Shown one piece after another: positions 1-7,336 of a stretch of 64,000 bases of DNA. Made by a program: the position numbers and the translations under genes. Positions within the stretch are counted from its first letter, which is position 1. The number at the start of each line of letters is the position of its first letter. The DNA comes from Flavobacterium sinopsychrotolerans (GTDB lineage Bacteria; Bacteroidota; Bacteroidia; Flavobacteriales; Flavobacteriaceae). The stretch is from the NCBI RefSeq assembly GCF_900110375.1, contig NZ_FODN01000004.1, positions 124,001 to 188,000 on the forward strand. Direction: 5' to 3'. The notes beneath the pieces are model-generated. The model worked only from the letters and a program-made list of their open reading frames with translations. It searched no databases and was not told the DNA's origin.

Positions 1-146
1 CTTGGTCTTGAATAATTAATTTCTACATCTGTCAAACCTACTGCTTGCATGATTGTAGATTTTGGACTTGACTGAGGTGTTTTCACTTGTGCCTCAATGG
101 TGAAATTTGCTATAATAATGGCAAATACAATGATTATTTTTTTCAT
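1..146 (-). CDS. DUF2911 family secreted protein, N-terminal fragment
   Basis: The reading frame opens at an ATG at position 146 on the minus strand and runs off the start of the window, leaving 48 residues. Residues 1-20 form a signal peptide (MKK, then a run of Ile/Val/Ala/Phe, ending near EAQ). The following VKTPQSSPKSTIMQAVGLTD and the stretch VEINYSRP match the start of DUF2911 domains, which begin with SPxxxxxQxxGLTDVxIxYSRP. The family is exported or periplasmic in Bacteroidota and has no firmly known function. It lies downstream of the HAD phosphatase on the same strand, separated by about 50 bases. The family call rests on this short segment only. Confidence 0.7.
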   Translation of the reverse strand, partial: MKKIIIVFAIIIANFTIEAQVKTPQSSPKSTIMQAVGLTDVEINYSRP

Positions 147-197
147 GTTATAATTTTTTATGATTTCCAAATTTACAAATTCAGTGGCTTTCAAATG

Positions 198-872
198 TTA
201 ATTATTCCTTAATTTAGAATCAATATTCTTAACAGCATCAAAACCTAATTCGTTAAAATGATTAATCACAAAATCTGCTTCTGATAAATCTTGTGCCTCA
301 GAGTGAATACTATTGTAACCCACGCACAAAATTCCGGCAGCTTTCGCCGCTTTTATCCCATTCGTACTGTCTTCAATAACAATACAGCTTTCTTTTGGCG
401 CAACCGATAAACTTGCCGCATGTTCAAAAATAGCAGGATGTGGTTTCGATTTAGGAAAATCTTCACCGCTTACCACATGCGTAAAATACTCATGCAATTT
501 AAACCTGCTAAAAACACGTTCAATAGTAACTTTTGATGCCGAAGAAGCCAAAATCAACTGCATTCCGTTTTGATGCAATTCTTTGATAAGATTTTCAACA
601 CCTTCCAGTAATTCTAAATCAGCTTTACTATCAAAAGCATCATTAAAAATAGTTCGTTTTCTTTGAATCAAATCTTCCACTTCGTGTTCAATCACAAAAA
701 ACTCTTTCAATTTCTGAAAGGTATTTCGAGTAGAAAAACCGGTGAATGAAGTATACATTTCCTCTGTAACAGGAATATTCAACTCATCAAATTGTTTGAA
801 ATAAGCATAACGGTGTACGGGTTCAGTATCGACAATTACACCATCCATGTCAAAAATTACGGTTTGTATCAT
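198..872 (-). CDS. HAD-superfamily hydrolase, beta-phosphoglucomutase-like subfamily
   Basis: This 224-residue protein has all four HAD motifs: DMDGV with nucleophile D8 and acid D10, motif II S110/S111 in LASSASK, motif III K143 in KSKPHP, and motif IV E167-D168 in VIEDSTNG. The helical cap between residues 15 and 85 places it in the subfamily I group with beta-phosphoglucomutase and small sugar-phosphate phosphatases. It most likely hydrolyses or isomerises a small cytosolic phosphosugar; the substrate cannot be read from the sequence. It lies 56 bases downstream of tcdA on the same strand and may be the last gene of that run. Confidence 0.85.
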   Translation of the reverse strand: MIQTVIFDMDGVIVDTEPVHRYAYFKQFDELNIPVTEEMYTSFTGFSTRNTFQKLKEFFVIEHEVEDLIQRKRTIFNDAFDSKADLELLEGVENLIKELHQNGMQLILASSASKVTIERVFSRFKLHEYFTHVVSGEDFPKSKPHPAIFEHAASLSVAPKESCIVIEDSTNGIKAAKAAGILCVGYNSIHSEAQDLSEADFVINHFNELGFDAVKNIDSKLRNN

Positions 873-928
873 TTGAAATTATAAATTATGAATTTTTATC
901 TTTGAAACTGAAACTAAAAAACTGAACA

Positions 929-1642
929 CTATTTCTTAAGTAAATAGCGAATCACGGTTTCTGCAGCATACAAACCAAATAATCCCGGCATGTAACTGTT
1001 TGTTCCGTAAAATGATTTTTTAAAATTGGATCCATCGGTCATTTTCAAACTCGATTCGTCTTGAATTTCAGAAGAAAAAACTACTTTTAGTTTGTCAATT
1101 TTAAATTCTTTCAATCGTCTTCGAATGGTTTTAGCAAAATAACAATTCACGGTATTCGTAATATCTGTTACTTTCACTTTAGAAGCTTCCATTTTCCCGC
1201 CAGCGCCCATACTGCTGATGATTTTTACTCTTTTTCGTTTGGCACCAATGATCAAATTTAGCTTTGGAGTCACACTGTCTATACAATCCAAAACATAATC
1301 ATATTCTTCTGAAACAATTTCGAAAGCACGCTCAGGCGAAAGAAACTCCTGCACACGAGTCAATTTCAATTCTGGATTGATGTCCATTAATCGATCCCCA
1401 ACAACAGTCACCTTAGGTTGTCCCACAGTCGAATGTAAAGCAGGCAATTGTCGGTTTATATTGGTAATATCAACTACGTCACCATCAACAATAGTCATCG
1501 TTCCCACTCCTGCTCTTGCCAAAAATTCAGCCGCAAAAGAACCAACGCCACCCAATCCTACGACCAGTACATTTGCATTTTTTAAATTATCTAAACCTTC
1601 TTTTTTGAATAAAAGTTCGGCTCTTTCTGTCCACTCTGCCAT
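929..1642 (-). CDS. tcdA: tRNA threonylcarbamoyladenosine dehydratase (TcdA/CsdL, ThiF/E1-like)
   Basis: The 237-residue protein is an E1-like adenylating enzyme that cyclises N6-threonylcarbamoyladenosine at tRNA position 37 using ATP. Visible features are the nucleotide-binding loop GLGGVG at residues 29-34, the aspartate-containing IVDGDVV segment and the NINRQ motif at 61-65 typical of the ThiF/MoeB/TcdA group. The C-terminal NYMPGLFGLYAAE-like region (here SYMPGLFGLYAAETVIRYLL) is characteristic of TcdA rather than MoeB, and the zinc-ribbon cysteines of MoeB/ThiF are absent. It sits 17 bases after the TatD gene, so the two are probably co-transcribed. Confidence 0.88.
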   Translation of the reverse strand: MAEWTERAELLFKKEGLDNLKNANVLVVGLGGVGSFAAEFLARAGVGTMTIVDGDVVDITNINRQLPALHSTVGQPKVTVVGDRLMDINPELKLTRVQEFLSPERAFEIVSEEYDYVLDCIDSVTPKLNLIIGAKRKRVKIISSMGAGGKMEASKVKVTDITNTVNCYFAKTIRRRLKEFKIDKLKVVFSSEIQDESSLKMTDGSNFKKSFYGTNSYMPGLFGLYAAETVIRYLLKK

Positions 1643-1659
1643 TGTTTTTTGTTTAAAGT

Positions 1660-2325
1660 TTAATGTTTTTGAAAAATTTTGAAATCAAAAACTTCATTAA
1701 AATTTGTATTCACTTTTTCCTGTATTTCTGTGACTGAAATTCCTTTGTATTTTGCTGCCAATTCATAAACTGCCTCAATTCCTTCCTCAACCGTATCCGT
1801 TTCCAGAAAAATTCGATTATCAGGAACGCTTTTAAAAACAGCTTCTAGTTCTTTATTTAACAATAAATATTTTCCAAACGAAATATAAAATCCATTGTCC
1901 ACTAATTGTTTAGCAACTTGTATGTTTTTTGAAAATCCATGAATCAGCATTGGAACTGAAATATTCAATTTTTTCTTAATTGTAATCAATTCCTGAAAAG
2001 CCACGACACAATGTATTACTACCGGTTTTCTATATTTTTGTGCCAAAAGCAATTGCTTTTCGAAAACCATTTGTTGCAATTCCATTGGAACTTCGATGCG
2101 TTTGTCCAATCCGCATTCGCCAACAGCGAGACAATTTGCCTCGTGCAATTTACTTTCGATTATCGCCAAGTCAGCTTCTATTCGTTCTTCAACGATAAAC
2201 CAAGGATGAATCCCTATGGAATAATAAGGAATTGTTGCGTCAAATTCCTGTGGATATTGATTCACTAATTCCAACACATTCGGTTGATTAGTCCATTTAT
2301 GCGTATGCAAATTAAAAAATTCCAT
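1660..2325 (-). CDS. TatD family metal-dependent hydrolase
   Basis: This 221-residue protein fits the TatD/amidohydrolase fold. The metal-binding HTH pair is at residues 7-9 (NLHTHKW), a further histidine lies in SIGIHPW, the conserved glutamate in AVGECGLDKR, a histidine in VVIHCV and the late aspartate in FLETDT. TatD proteins are metal-dependent DNases or D-aminoacyl-tRNA-type hydrolases in the cytosol. It is slightly shorter than the usual 255-265 residues. Its start codon overlaps the stop codon of the DUF1684 gene by one base (TAATG), a typical coupled arrangement, and tcdA follows 17 bases later. Confidence 0.85.
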   Translation of the reverse strand: MEFFNLHTHKWTNQPNVLELVNQYPQEFDATIPYYSIGIHPWFIVEERIEADLAIIESKLHEANCLAVGECGLDKRIEVPMELQQMVFEKQLLLAQKYRKPVVIHCVVAFQELITIKKKLNISVPMLIHGFSKNIQVAKQLVDNGFYISFGKYLLLNKELEAVFKSVPDNRIFLETDTVEEGIEAVYELAAKYKGISVTEIQEKVNTNFNEVFDFKIFQKH

Positions 2326-2927
2326 TAGTCGTGAAATTTTTTAACTCCTGCTTTTATTTCGATATCCAAATCATTTTCCAGTGGAACTTTTGGACAGGAA
2401 TATTTATGGTTGTATGCGCAATACGGATTGTATGATGTATTGAAATCAATCACAATCGTATCTCCTTTTGGGATTCTTAAATCGATATATTTCCCGCCAA
2501 TGTAACTTTCGGTACCTGAAGTCAAATCTGAAAACGGCAGAAATAAATAGTCTTTATATTCCTCTTTTTTCGAAAGCTCAATATTTTTATATGCATTCAG
2601 TTTAAAATCCCGACCATTAATTGTAAAAGAAAGTTCGCCATATTTGACATACAATGGTTTTCTGTCCGTTGATGTTTCCATTTCAAATGGCTTCTCTTTT
2701 TGAGTCCTAATAAGCTTTGCGACCACAAAAAAAGTTTCGCTTGCAGGGTAAAAATCAAGTGTTTTGAAAACCGCTAAATCTTCTGCAGTCAAAGGACTTG
2801 TCTTTGCATCCGCATATTCTGTATTTAATTCCTTTTGGAATTTGGCTACAGCCGAAACATCAAATTGTTCTTGGCTAAAGCCAAAATTAAAGTGTATTAA
2901 AAGAAACAAAGTAAATAGCATTCTCAT
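2325..2927 (-). CDS. DUF1684 domain-containing secreted protein
   Basis: The 200-residue protein starts with a signal peptide (MRMLFTLFLLIHFNFGFSQ). The C-terminal half carries the DUF1684 signature: FLPFSDLTSGTESYIGG, IDFNTSYNPYCAYN and YSCPKVPLENDL, with paired cysteines. The family has no established function. A longer reading to position 2981 is possible, but that extension would cover the promoter box TATTTTTG at 2943-2950, and the product would have a charged stretch before the signal peptide, so the ATG at 2927 is preferred; an ATG at 2921 is also possible. It is the first gene of the minus-strand run with TatD, TcdA and probably the HAD enzyme. Confidence 0.82.
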   Translation of the reverse strand: MRMLFTLFLLIHFNFGFSQEQFDVSAVAKFQKELNTEYADAKTSPLTAEDLAVFKTLDFYPASETFFVVAKLIRTQKEKPFEMETSTDRKPLYVKYGELSFTINGRDFKLNAYKNIELSKKEEYKDYLFLPFSDLTSGTESYIGGKYIDLRIPKGDTIVIDFNTSYNPYCAYNHKYSCPKVPLENDLDIEIKAGVKKFHD

Positions 2928-2942
2928 GTTCTTATTTTTATG

Positions 2943-2973
2943 CAAAAATAGTTTAAAAGTTACTAGGACACAA
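2943..2973 (-). promoter_or_regulatory. Bacteroidota-type promoter of the DUF1684-tatD-tcdA run
   Basis: On the minus strand TATTTTTG (2943-2950) matches TAnnTTTG exactly, and a TTG (2971-2973) lies 20 bases upstream, which is the spacing of the Bacteroidota -33/-7 promoter. It sits 15 bases before the preferred ATG at 2927. Confidence 0.65.
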
Positions 2974-2996
2974 AGACGCATCGGAACAAAGTTTTC

Positions 2997-3004
2997 TACC
3001 TTTG
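2997..3004 (+). promoter_or_regulatory. TAnnTTTG promoter box of the MFS gene
   Basis: TACCTTTG matches the -7 box and lies 19 bases before the ATG of the MFS transporter. No TTG is found at the usual -33 distance. It stands back to back with the promoter of the DUF1684 run. Confidence 0.5.
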
Positions 3005-3023
3005 TAAAATTATAACTTTAGAC

Positions 3024-4241
3024 ATGCTCAAAACTGCTTTTCAACGTTACATAAATAATTTCAAGGGCTTTACCAGAGAAATTTGGATTCTTACACTCAT
3101 CACTTTTATCAATCGTGCTGGTACAATGGTTTTGCCATTTTTATCCAAATATCTGAAAGAAGATTTGAGTTTTTCCTACGCACAAGTAGGATGGATTATG
3201 GTTGCTTTTGGTTTTGGTTCTATGTTGGGATCGTGGCTTGGAGGTAAATTATCTGATAAAATAGGTTTTTACAGAATCATGGTTTTCAGTTTGTTCACCA
3301 GCGGAATCCTGTTATTTTTTGTACAATACATCCGAACATTTTGGGGATTGTGTATTGGAATGTTTGTCATTATGACTGTAGCTGATATGTTTCGTCCCGC
3401 CATGTTTGTATCTTTGGCGACCTACGCCAAACCTGAAAATCGTACAAGAGCACTTACTTTAGTTCGACTAGCCGTAAATTTAGGTTTTACTGCAGGACCG
3501 GCTTTAGGAGGTTTAATAATTATGAATTTAGGCTATAGCGGATTATTTTGGGTTGATGGAAGTTCTTGTATTATTTCGATATTAATTTTCACGTTATTAG
3601 TAAAAGAGCGCAAAAAACCAGCCGATTTAGACTCCGCAAATAGCGAAACCGAAATACATGCTTCCGTTTTTAAAGACAAAATATTTTGGATTTTTCTCTT
3701 TATCTGTTTTATAACGGCCATGCTTTTCTTTCAACTTTTCACCACTTTGCCCTTGTATCACAATGAAAAATTTGGGCTGACCGAATTTCAAAGCGGACTT
3801 TTATTATCATTAAACGGACTGTTGATTTTCTTTTTGGAAATGCCAATTGTAAGCATCAGCCAAAGAAAAAACATTGATAAACTCAAAATTATTCTTTGGG
3901 GTTCGCTGCTAATGTCCCTTAGTTTCTACGTTTTAATGATTAATATTTGGGCGGGAATATTAGTTGTCAGTATCCTTTTTATCACTTTTGGAGAAATGTT
4001 CATCTTCCCTTTCTCTAATTCTTTTGCTTTAAGTAGAGCGCCAAAAGGCCATGAAGGTCGCTATATGGCTTTGTTTACAATGAGTTTCAGCTTAGCGCAC
4101 ATTGCAAGTTCCAAAACCGGACTGGAAATTATTGCTGCATTTGGCTATCAAACCAATTGGTTTGTAATGGGAAGTTTAGGAATTCTTTCGGTAGCCGGCT
4201 GCATTTGGCTACAAAAATTAATTAAACTGGAAAACAAATAG
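3024..4241 (+). CDS. MFS transporter
   Basis: The 405-residue protein is a 12-helix inner-membrane transporter of the major facilitator superfamily. The loop between helices 2 and 3 carries motif A (GGKLSDKIGFYRIM, residues about 74-87). Long hydrophobic segments are spread evenly, with a central cytoplasmic loop rich in charged residues around 195-215 (KERKKPADLDSANSETE). The layout resembles drug-efflux MFS proteins of the DHA1 type, but the substrate cannot be inferred. It is a single gene, transcribed away from the DUF1684 run and followed by a strong hairpin at 4272-4306. Confidence 0.85.
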   Translation: MLKTAFQRYINNFKGFTREIWILTLITFINRAGTMVLPFLSKYLKEDLSFSYAQVGWIMVAFGFGSMLGSWLGGKLSDKIGFYRIMVFSLFTSGILLFFVQYIRTFWGLCIGMFVIMTVADMFRPAMFVSLATYAKPENRTRALTLVRLAVNLGFTAGPALGGLIIMNLGYSGLFWVDGSSCIISILIFTLLVKERKKPADLDSANSETEIHASVFKDKIFWIFLFICFITAMLFFQLFTTLPLYHNEKFGLTEFQSGLLLSLNGLLIFFLEMPIVSISQRKNIDKLKIILWGSLLMSLSFYVLMINIWAGILVVSILFITFGEMFIFPFSNSFALSRAPKGHEGRYMALFTMSFSLAHIASSKTGLEIIAAFGYQTNWFVMGSLGILSVAGCIWLQKLIKLENK

Positions 4242-4271
4242 TTCCCTTATTACTTATTTGATTTTGATGCT

Positions 4272-4312
4272 TTTGTACTAAAATAAATTTGATTTTAGTA
4301 CAAAACCTGTTT
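4272..4312 (+). terminator. Perfect 14-bp inverted repeat, probable terminator of the MFS gene
   Basis: Arms at 4272-4285 and 4293-4306 are perfectly complementary with a 7-base loop, and a run of T follows after CCTG. This could stop transcription of the MFS gene. The arms contain ACTAAAA, which also occurs in the BlaI operator palindrome just downstream, so a second operator is an alternative reading. Confidence 0.5.
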
Positions 4313-4324
4313 TTTTAGTTAATT

Positions 4325-4360
4325 AACTATATTTTTAGTTGCATAACTAAAAATATAGTT
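4325..4360 (+). promoter_or_regulatory. Probable BlaI operator: perfect 16-bp inverted repeat
   Basis: AACTATATTTTTAGTT (4325-4340) and its exact reverse complement (4345-4360) flank the 4-base spacer GCAT. The palindrome covers the space between a TTG at 4339-4341 and the -7 box TAAATTTG at 4362-4369, so a bound dimeric repressor would block the promoter of the blaI/blaR1-type pair. Autoregulation through a palindrome is the rule for BlaI/MecI repressors. Confidence 0.7.
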
Positions 4361-4369
4361 GTAAATTTG
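4339..4369 (+). promoter_or_regulatory. Promoter of the BlaI/BlaR1-type operon
   Basis: TTG at 4339-4341 and TAAATTTG at 4362-4369 are 20 bases apart, an exact fit to the Bacteroidota promoter. The ATG of the regulator follows 17 bases after the -7 box. Confidence 0.65.
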
Positions 4370-4386
4370 ATTCAAATAAAAAAATC

Positions 4387-4755
4387 ATGCAAAAACTGAC
4401 CAACAAAGAAGAAGAAATCATGCACATTTTATGGAAGCTAAAAAAAGCATTCGTAAAAGAAGTCATGACACAAATCACAGAAGAGCAACCCCATTATAAC
4501 ACGCTTTCTACTATTGTGCGAAATCTGGAAGAAAAAGGTTTTGTGTCTCACAATGCTTTTGGAAACACGCACCAATACTATCCTATCGTGAGTTTAGAAG
4601 ATTATAGAAAACGCTTCATGAACACAGCTATCGATAATTACTTTAACAGTTCTTATAAAAACATGGTCTCCCATTTTGCCAAAGAGGAGAAAATTTCTGC
4701 AGCTGAATTGCGTGAAATTTTGGCAATGATTGAAAGCAAACAAGAGGAAAAATAA
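4387..4755 (+). CDS. BlaI/MecI/CopY family transcriptional repressor
   Basis: The 122-residue protein has the BlaI fold: an N-terminal winged helix (LTNKEEEIMHILWKLKKAF, then HYNTLSTIVRNLEEKGFV as recognition helix and wing) and a C-terminal dimerisation helix region (residues 75-122). Length matches the family. It would repress its own operon by binding the palindrome at 4325-4360 and be inactivated by cleavage triggered by the membrane peptidase encoded next. In Bacteroidota such pairs are common and often control genes other than beta-lactamase; no beta-lactamase lies nearby. Confidence 0.9.
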   Translation: MQKLTNKEEEIMHILWKLKKAFVKEVMTQITEEQPHYNTLSTIVRNLEEKGFVSHNAFGNTHQYYPIVSLEDYRKRFMNTAIDNYFNSSYKNMVSHFAKEEKISAAELREILAMIESKQEEK

Positions 4756-4798
4756 TCTTTCTTTAAAAAACAACTCAAGAATAAAATCAAGAATCGTT

Positions 4799-6319
4799 AT
4801 GGAAGTACTATACATTTACCTCATCAAATCCAGTGGATTAATCGCACTGTTTTATTTGGCTTACTATTTTATGTTGCGAAAAGAAACCTTTTTCACAAGT
4901 AATCGTTGGTTTCTATTATTGGGTTTATTCACTTCTGTTGTTTTGCCGTTAGTCGTTTATACCAAAATAATTATAGTAGAATCAAGTTCTAAAAACATTG
5001 ACTGGTCAAAAATTCCTGTGACAACTAGTATCGAAAATGACGCTTTTGAGATCAATTGGTATTTAATCTCTGGAATTGTTTACGCAATTGGAATAGTTTT
5101 ATTTCTGGGAAAATTTGCTTTCGATTTTTATAGTTTAAATACCCTTTTGAAAGGAAAAAATATCCAAAATCAAGCTGATTTTAAATTTATTGATACTACT
5201 GAAAACGTTGCTCCATTTTCCTATTTTAATACCATCGTTTACAACTCGTCTTTATACAGCAGCTCCGAATTAGAAAATATTTTGGAACACGAAAAAGTGC
5301 ATAGCGATCAAAATCATACCGTTGATGTATTGATTTCAAGACTATTTTGTATTCTTTTTTGGTTCAATCCGTTCATTTGGTTGTACAAAAAGGCGATTTT
5401 ACAAAATCTGGAATTCATAGCCGACAACGAAGCCACAAAAAACATATCCGACAAAAAAGCCTATCAGTTCACGCTTTTAAAAATAACAACACACGAAAAT
5501 TGTGTTGCCATTACCAATCATTTTTATCAATCATTAATCAAAAAACGAATCGTTATGTTAAACAAAAATCAATCAAAAAAATCGAATTCCTGGAAGTATG
5601 CAATAGTACTTCCAGCTTTAGCCGTATTCATGATGGCATTTCAAGTAAATGTAATCACGCAAGAAAATAACAAAAAACAATCAGGGAGAAATGATACCTC
5701 TCAAGTTGTAATTTGCAAATCATCTACTGATAATTACATTAATGAAAGTTGTGAAAGAATAAAAAAAGAGCATAACATTGATTTAAAATTTTCAGAGATT
5801 AAGAGAAATACTCAAGGAGAAATTTTGAGCATAGAAGGCACTTTCAACGACAATAAAGGAACAAATGGTAATTATCGCCAAACTAGGGATACTCCAATCA
5901 ATACCTTAAAATTTTTAATAAAAAAAGGTAAGAATGGTAATGACGAAATTGGTTTTAGCAATGTGGATCAAAAAAACACACTAGAAAATGAAAATCTTGT
6001 TTCAGATATCGATGCAACAGAGCCTCCAGTCCCTCCTGCGTTCCCAAGCGGACCAATACCTGAGCTTCCTGAAATTGATATGTCAAAAATGCCAACTCCT
6101 CCAGTTCATCCAGCTAATCCAGACAACAAAAAGGCGATGATGCAGTTTAAAAAAGAGATGAAGGAATTTGAATCTAAAATGGAAGCTTTTGAGCCAGATT
6201 CCAGTGCTCATGAAAAAGCAATTGAAGATGAAATGGCAAAACGAGCAGCTATATTCGAAAAACAAATGACTGAATATGAAAATGCTATGGAGCGATATAG
6301 AAATACCGTGAAAAAATAA
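4799..6319 (+). CDS. BlaR1/M56 family membrane metallopeptidase
   Basis: Starting at the ATG at 4799, the protein has 506 residues. An upstream ATG at 4730 would overlap the repressor gene and add a basic, non-membrane extension, so it is rejected. Membrane helices lie at about residues 5-25, 33-55, 90-110 and 280-300. The zinc-protease motif HEKVH is at 164-168, with the cytoplasmic catalytic domain between helices 3 and 4. After the last helix comes a periplasmic part with a proline-rich stretch (PPVPPAFPSGP, PTPPVHPANP) and a charged coiled-coil-like tail. There is no penicillin-binding domain, so the signal sensed is unknown. It likely cleaves or signals to the BlaI-like repressor next to it. 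Confidence 0.85.
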   Translation: MEVLYIYLIKSSGLIALFYLAYYFMLRKETFFTSNRWFLLLGLFTSVVLPLVVYTKIIIVESSSKNIDWSKIPVTTSIENDAFEINWYLISGIVYAIGIVLFLGKFAFDFYSLNTLLKGKNIQNQADFKFIDTTENVAPFSYFNTIVYNSSLYSSSELENILEHEKVHSDQNHTVDVLISRLFCILFWFNPFIWLYKKAILQNLEFIADNEATKNISDKKAYQFTLLKITTHENCVAITNHFYQSLIKKRIVMLNKNQSKKSNSWKYAIVLPALAVFMMAFQVNVITQENNKKQSGRNDTSQVVICKSSTDNYINESCERIKKEHNIDLKFSEIKRNTQGEILSIEGTFNDNKGTNGNYRQTRDTPINTLKFLIKKGKNGNDEIGFSNVDQKNTLENENLVSDIDATEPPVPPAFPSGPIPELPEIDMSKMPTPPVHPANPDNKKAMMQFKKEMKEFESKMEAFEPDSSAHEKAIEDEMAKRAAIFEKQMTEYENAMERYRNTVKK

Positions 6320-6335
6320 TAACTCTCATAAAACC

Positions 6336-6370
6336 AAAAAAGACGGCTCTAATCAAGACCGTCTTTTTTT
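6336..6370 (+). terminator. Rho-independent terminator after the M56 peptidase gene
   Basis: AAAAGACGG and CCGTCTTTT form a stem with a 12-base loop, followed by a T run. It closes the BlaI/BlaR1-type operon. Confidence 0.75.
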
Positions 6371-6371
6371 A

Positions 6372-6379
6372 TATCTTTG
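6372..6379 (+). promoter_or_regulatory. TAnnTTTG box before the 46-residue gene
   Basis: TATCTTTG follows directly on the terminator T run and lies 17 bases before the ATG of the small gene, the same distance seen for other promoters in this window. Confidence 0.45.
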
Positions 6380-6395
6380 TCCAAAACAAAACCAT

Positions 6396-6536
6396 ATGTA
6401 TAAAATTCTAGCACAAATCAACAAAGTCATTTTACCAAGTTTTACCAAACAACGATTGGATTTGGCTAAAGCCAAGAAATGGCAAATGGCAATTATTGGT
6501 TTTAGATATTACGTAACCACACGTGCGCTAGATTAA
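6396..6536 (+). CDS. Small basic protein of 46 residues, conserved-looking
   Basis: The frame encodes a 46-residue, strongly basic peptide beginning MYKILAQINKVILPSFTK and ending YYVTTRALD. It has its own TAnnTTTG box 17 bases upstream and stands between a terminator and the end of apt, whose stop codon it overlaps by four bases on the opposite strand. From memory, similar short proteins occur throughout Flavobacteriaceae and are sometimes labelled SsrA-binding protein, but real SmpB is about 150 residues and has no resemblance here, so that name should not be used. The WQMAIIGFRYYVT segment suggests an amphipathic or membrane-touching helix. Function unknown. Confidence 0.6.
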   Translation: MYKILAQINKVILPSFTKQRLDLAKAKKWQMAIIGFRYYVTTRALD

Positions 6537-7045
6537 TACGTAATCGCAGCAAAAATTTCATTTCCTTTAATTTTTGATCTTCCATTTAAGAAAGCTAATT
6601 CCATCAGGAAATTGCATTGCACGATTTCGCCACCCAATCGTTCCACCAATTCACAAACTGCTTTCGCCGTTCCTCCGGTAGCCAAAACATCATCGTGAAT
6701 TAGGATTCTATCCCCTTTTTTAATCGCATCGGTATGAATTTCTAAAGTATCGGTTCCATATTCCAAATCATATGTTGCCGAAATGGTTTCATAAGGCAAC
6801 TTGTTCGGCTTTCGAACAGGAATAAAACCAACATTCAACTCCTGTGCAATCAACATCCCAAAGAAAAACCCACGACTCTCTACTCCTATTACCTTGTCAA
6901 TTTTTTTATTTTTTAAGGATGAGAGTAATATTTCAAGGCATTTATTCCTTGCTTCGGGATCAATTAGCAATGGAGTGATGTCTTTAAATAAAATTCCTTC
7001 TTTGGGAAATCCCTGAATATCACGTATATGATTCTTTAGTGTCAT
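6533..7045 (-). CDS. apt: Adenine phosphoribosyltransferase
   Basis: The 170-residue enzyme converts adenine and PRPP to AMP in purine salvage in the cytosol. It starts with the typical IRDIQGFPKEGILFKDITPLL segment region (residues 8-27 region), has GVESRGFFFG for the flexible loop side, RKPNKLPYE, and the PRPP-binding motif ILIHDDVLATGGTA at about 113-126. Length matches the family. It is transcribed alone, opposite to the 46-residue gene and divergently from the tRNA-Arg gene. Confidence 0.95.
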   Translation of the reverse strand: MTLKNHIRDIQGFPKEGILFKDITPLLIDPEARNKCLEILLSSLKNKKIDKVIGVESRGFFFGMLIAQELNVGFIPVRKPNKLPYETISATYDLEYGTDTLEIHTDAIKKGDRILIHDDVLATGGTAKAVCELVERLGGEIVQCNFLMELAFLNGRSKIKGNEIFAAITY

Positions 7046-7073
7046 ATTTTTTTATTTTTTTATAAATTTAGAC

Positions 7074-7103
7074 TTGCAAATTACACATTTATACTTATAT
7101 TTG
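7074..7103 (+). promoter_or_regulatory. Promoter of the tRNA-Arg(ACG) gene
   Basis: TTG at 7074-7076 and TATATTTG at 7096-7103 are 19 bases apart, a full match to the Bacteroidota promoter. The mature tRNA starts 44 bases after the box. Confidence 0.65.
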
Positions 7104-7147
7104 CACCCGCAATAAGGCGCTTAATAAGCACTGAAATTGTAAAAAAT

Positions 7148-7221
7148 GGCCTTGTGGCGCAACTGAATAGCGCACTTGATTACGGCTCAAGAGGTTACTG
7201 GTTTGAATCCAGTCAAGGTCA
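7148..7221 (+). tRNA. tRNA-Arg (anticodon ACG)
   Basis: The 74-base sequence folds as a cloverleaf: acceptor GGCCTTG with CAAGGTC (one G-U pair), D stem GCGC/GCGC, anticodon stem CTTGA/TCAAG around TTACGGC giving anticodon ACG, and T stem ACTGG/CCAGT around a slightly unusual TTTGAAT loop. The discriminator is A and CCA is not encoded. A13 at position 34 would be deaminated to inosine by TadA, as is usual for bacterial tRNA-Arg(ACG). Confidence 0.93.
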
Positions 7222-7226
7222 CAAAA
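7214..7226 (+). repeat. 13-base direct repeat, copy 1 (3' end of tRNA-Arg)
   Basis: CAAGGTCACAAAA covers the 3' acceptor strand and discriminator of the tRNA and five bases beyond. An identical copy lies at 8770-8782, on the far side of mreB. tRNA 3' ends are the usual attachment sites of integrating elements. Confidence 0.5.
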
Positions 7227-7229
7227 CTA

Positions 7230-7265
7230 AAATCCCATTTCTAGCGAAATGGGATTTTTTTTTCT
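7230..7265 (+). terminator. Terminator of the tRNA-Arg gene
   Basis: AAATCCCATTTC (7230-7241) and GAAATGGGATTT (7246-7257) form a perfect 12-bp stem with a TAGC loop, followed by a run of T. Confidence 0.85.
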
Positions 7266-7336
7266 TTTTCCCTATATGTAATAAACTTTTGTTCAATCAG
7301 ATATAAAAGCTCAATTGTACTTATGCAATAACGAAC

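Noticed and set aside
4730..4798. A longer N-terminus for the M56 peptidase, overlapping the repressor gene
   Set aside because: It adds a basic stretch before the first membrane helix, and the ATG at 4799 fits the usual start right at the helix.
6396..6536. Naming the 46-residue protein SsrA-binding protein
   Set aside because: SmpB is about 150 residues with an OB fold, which cannot fit in 46 residues.
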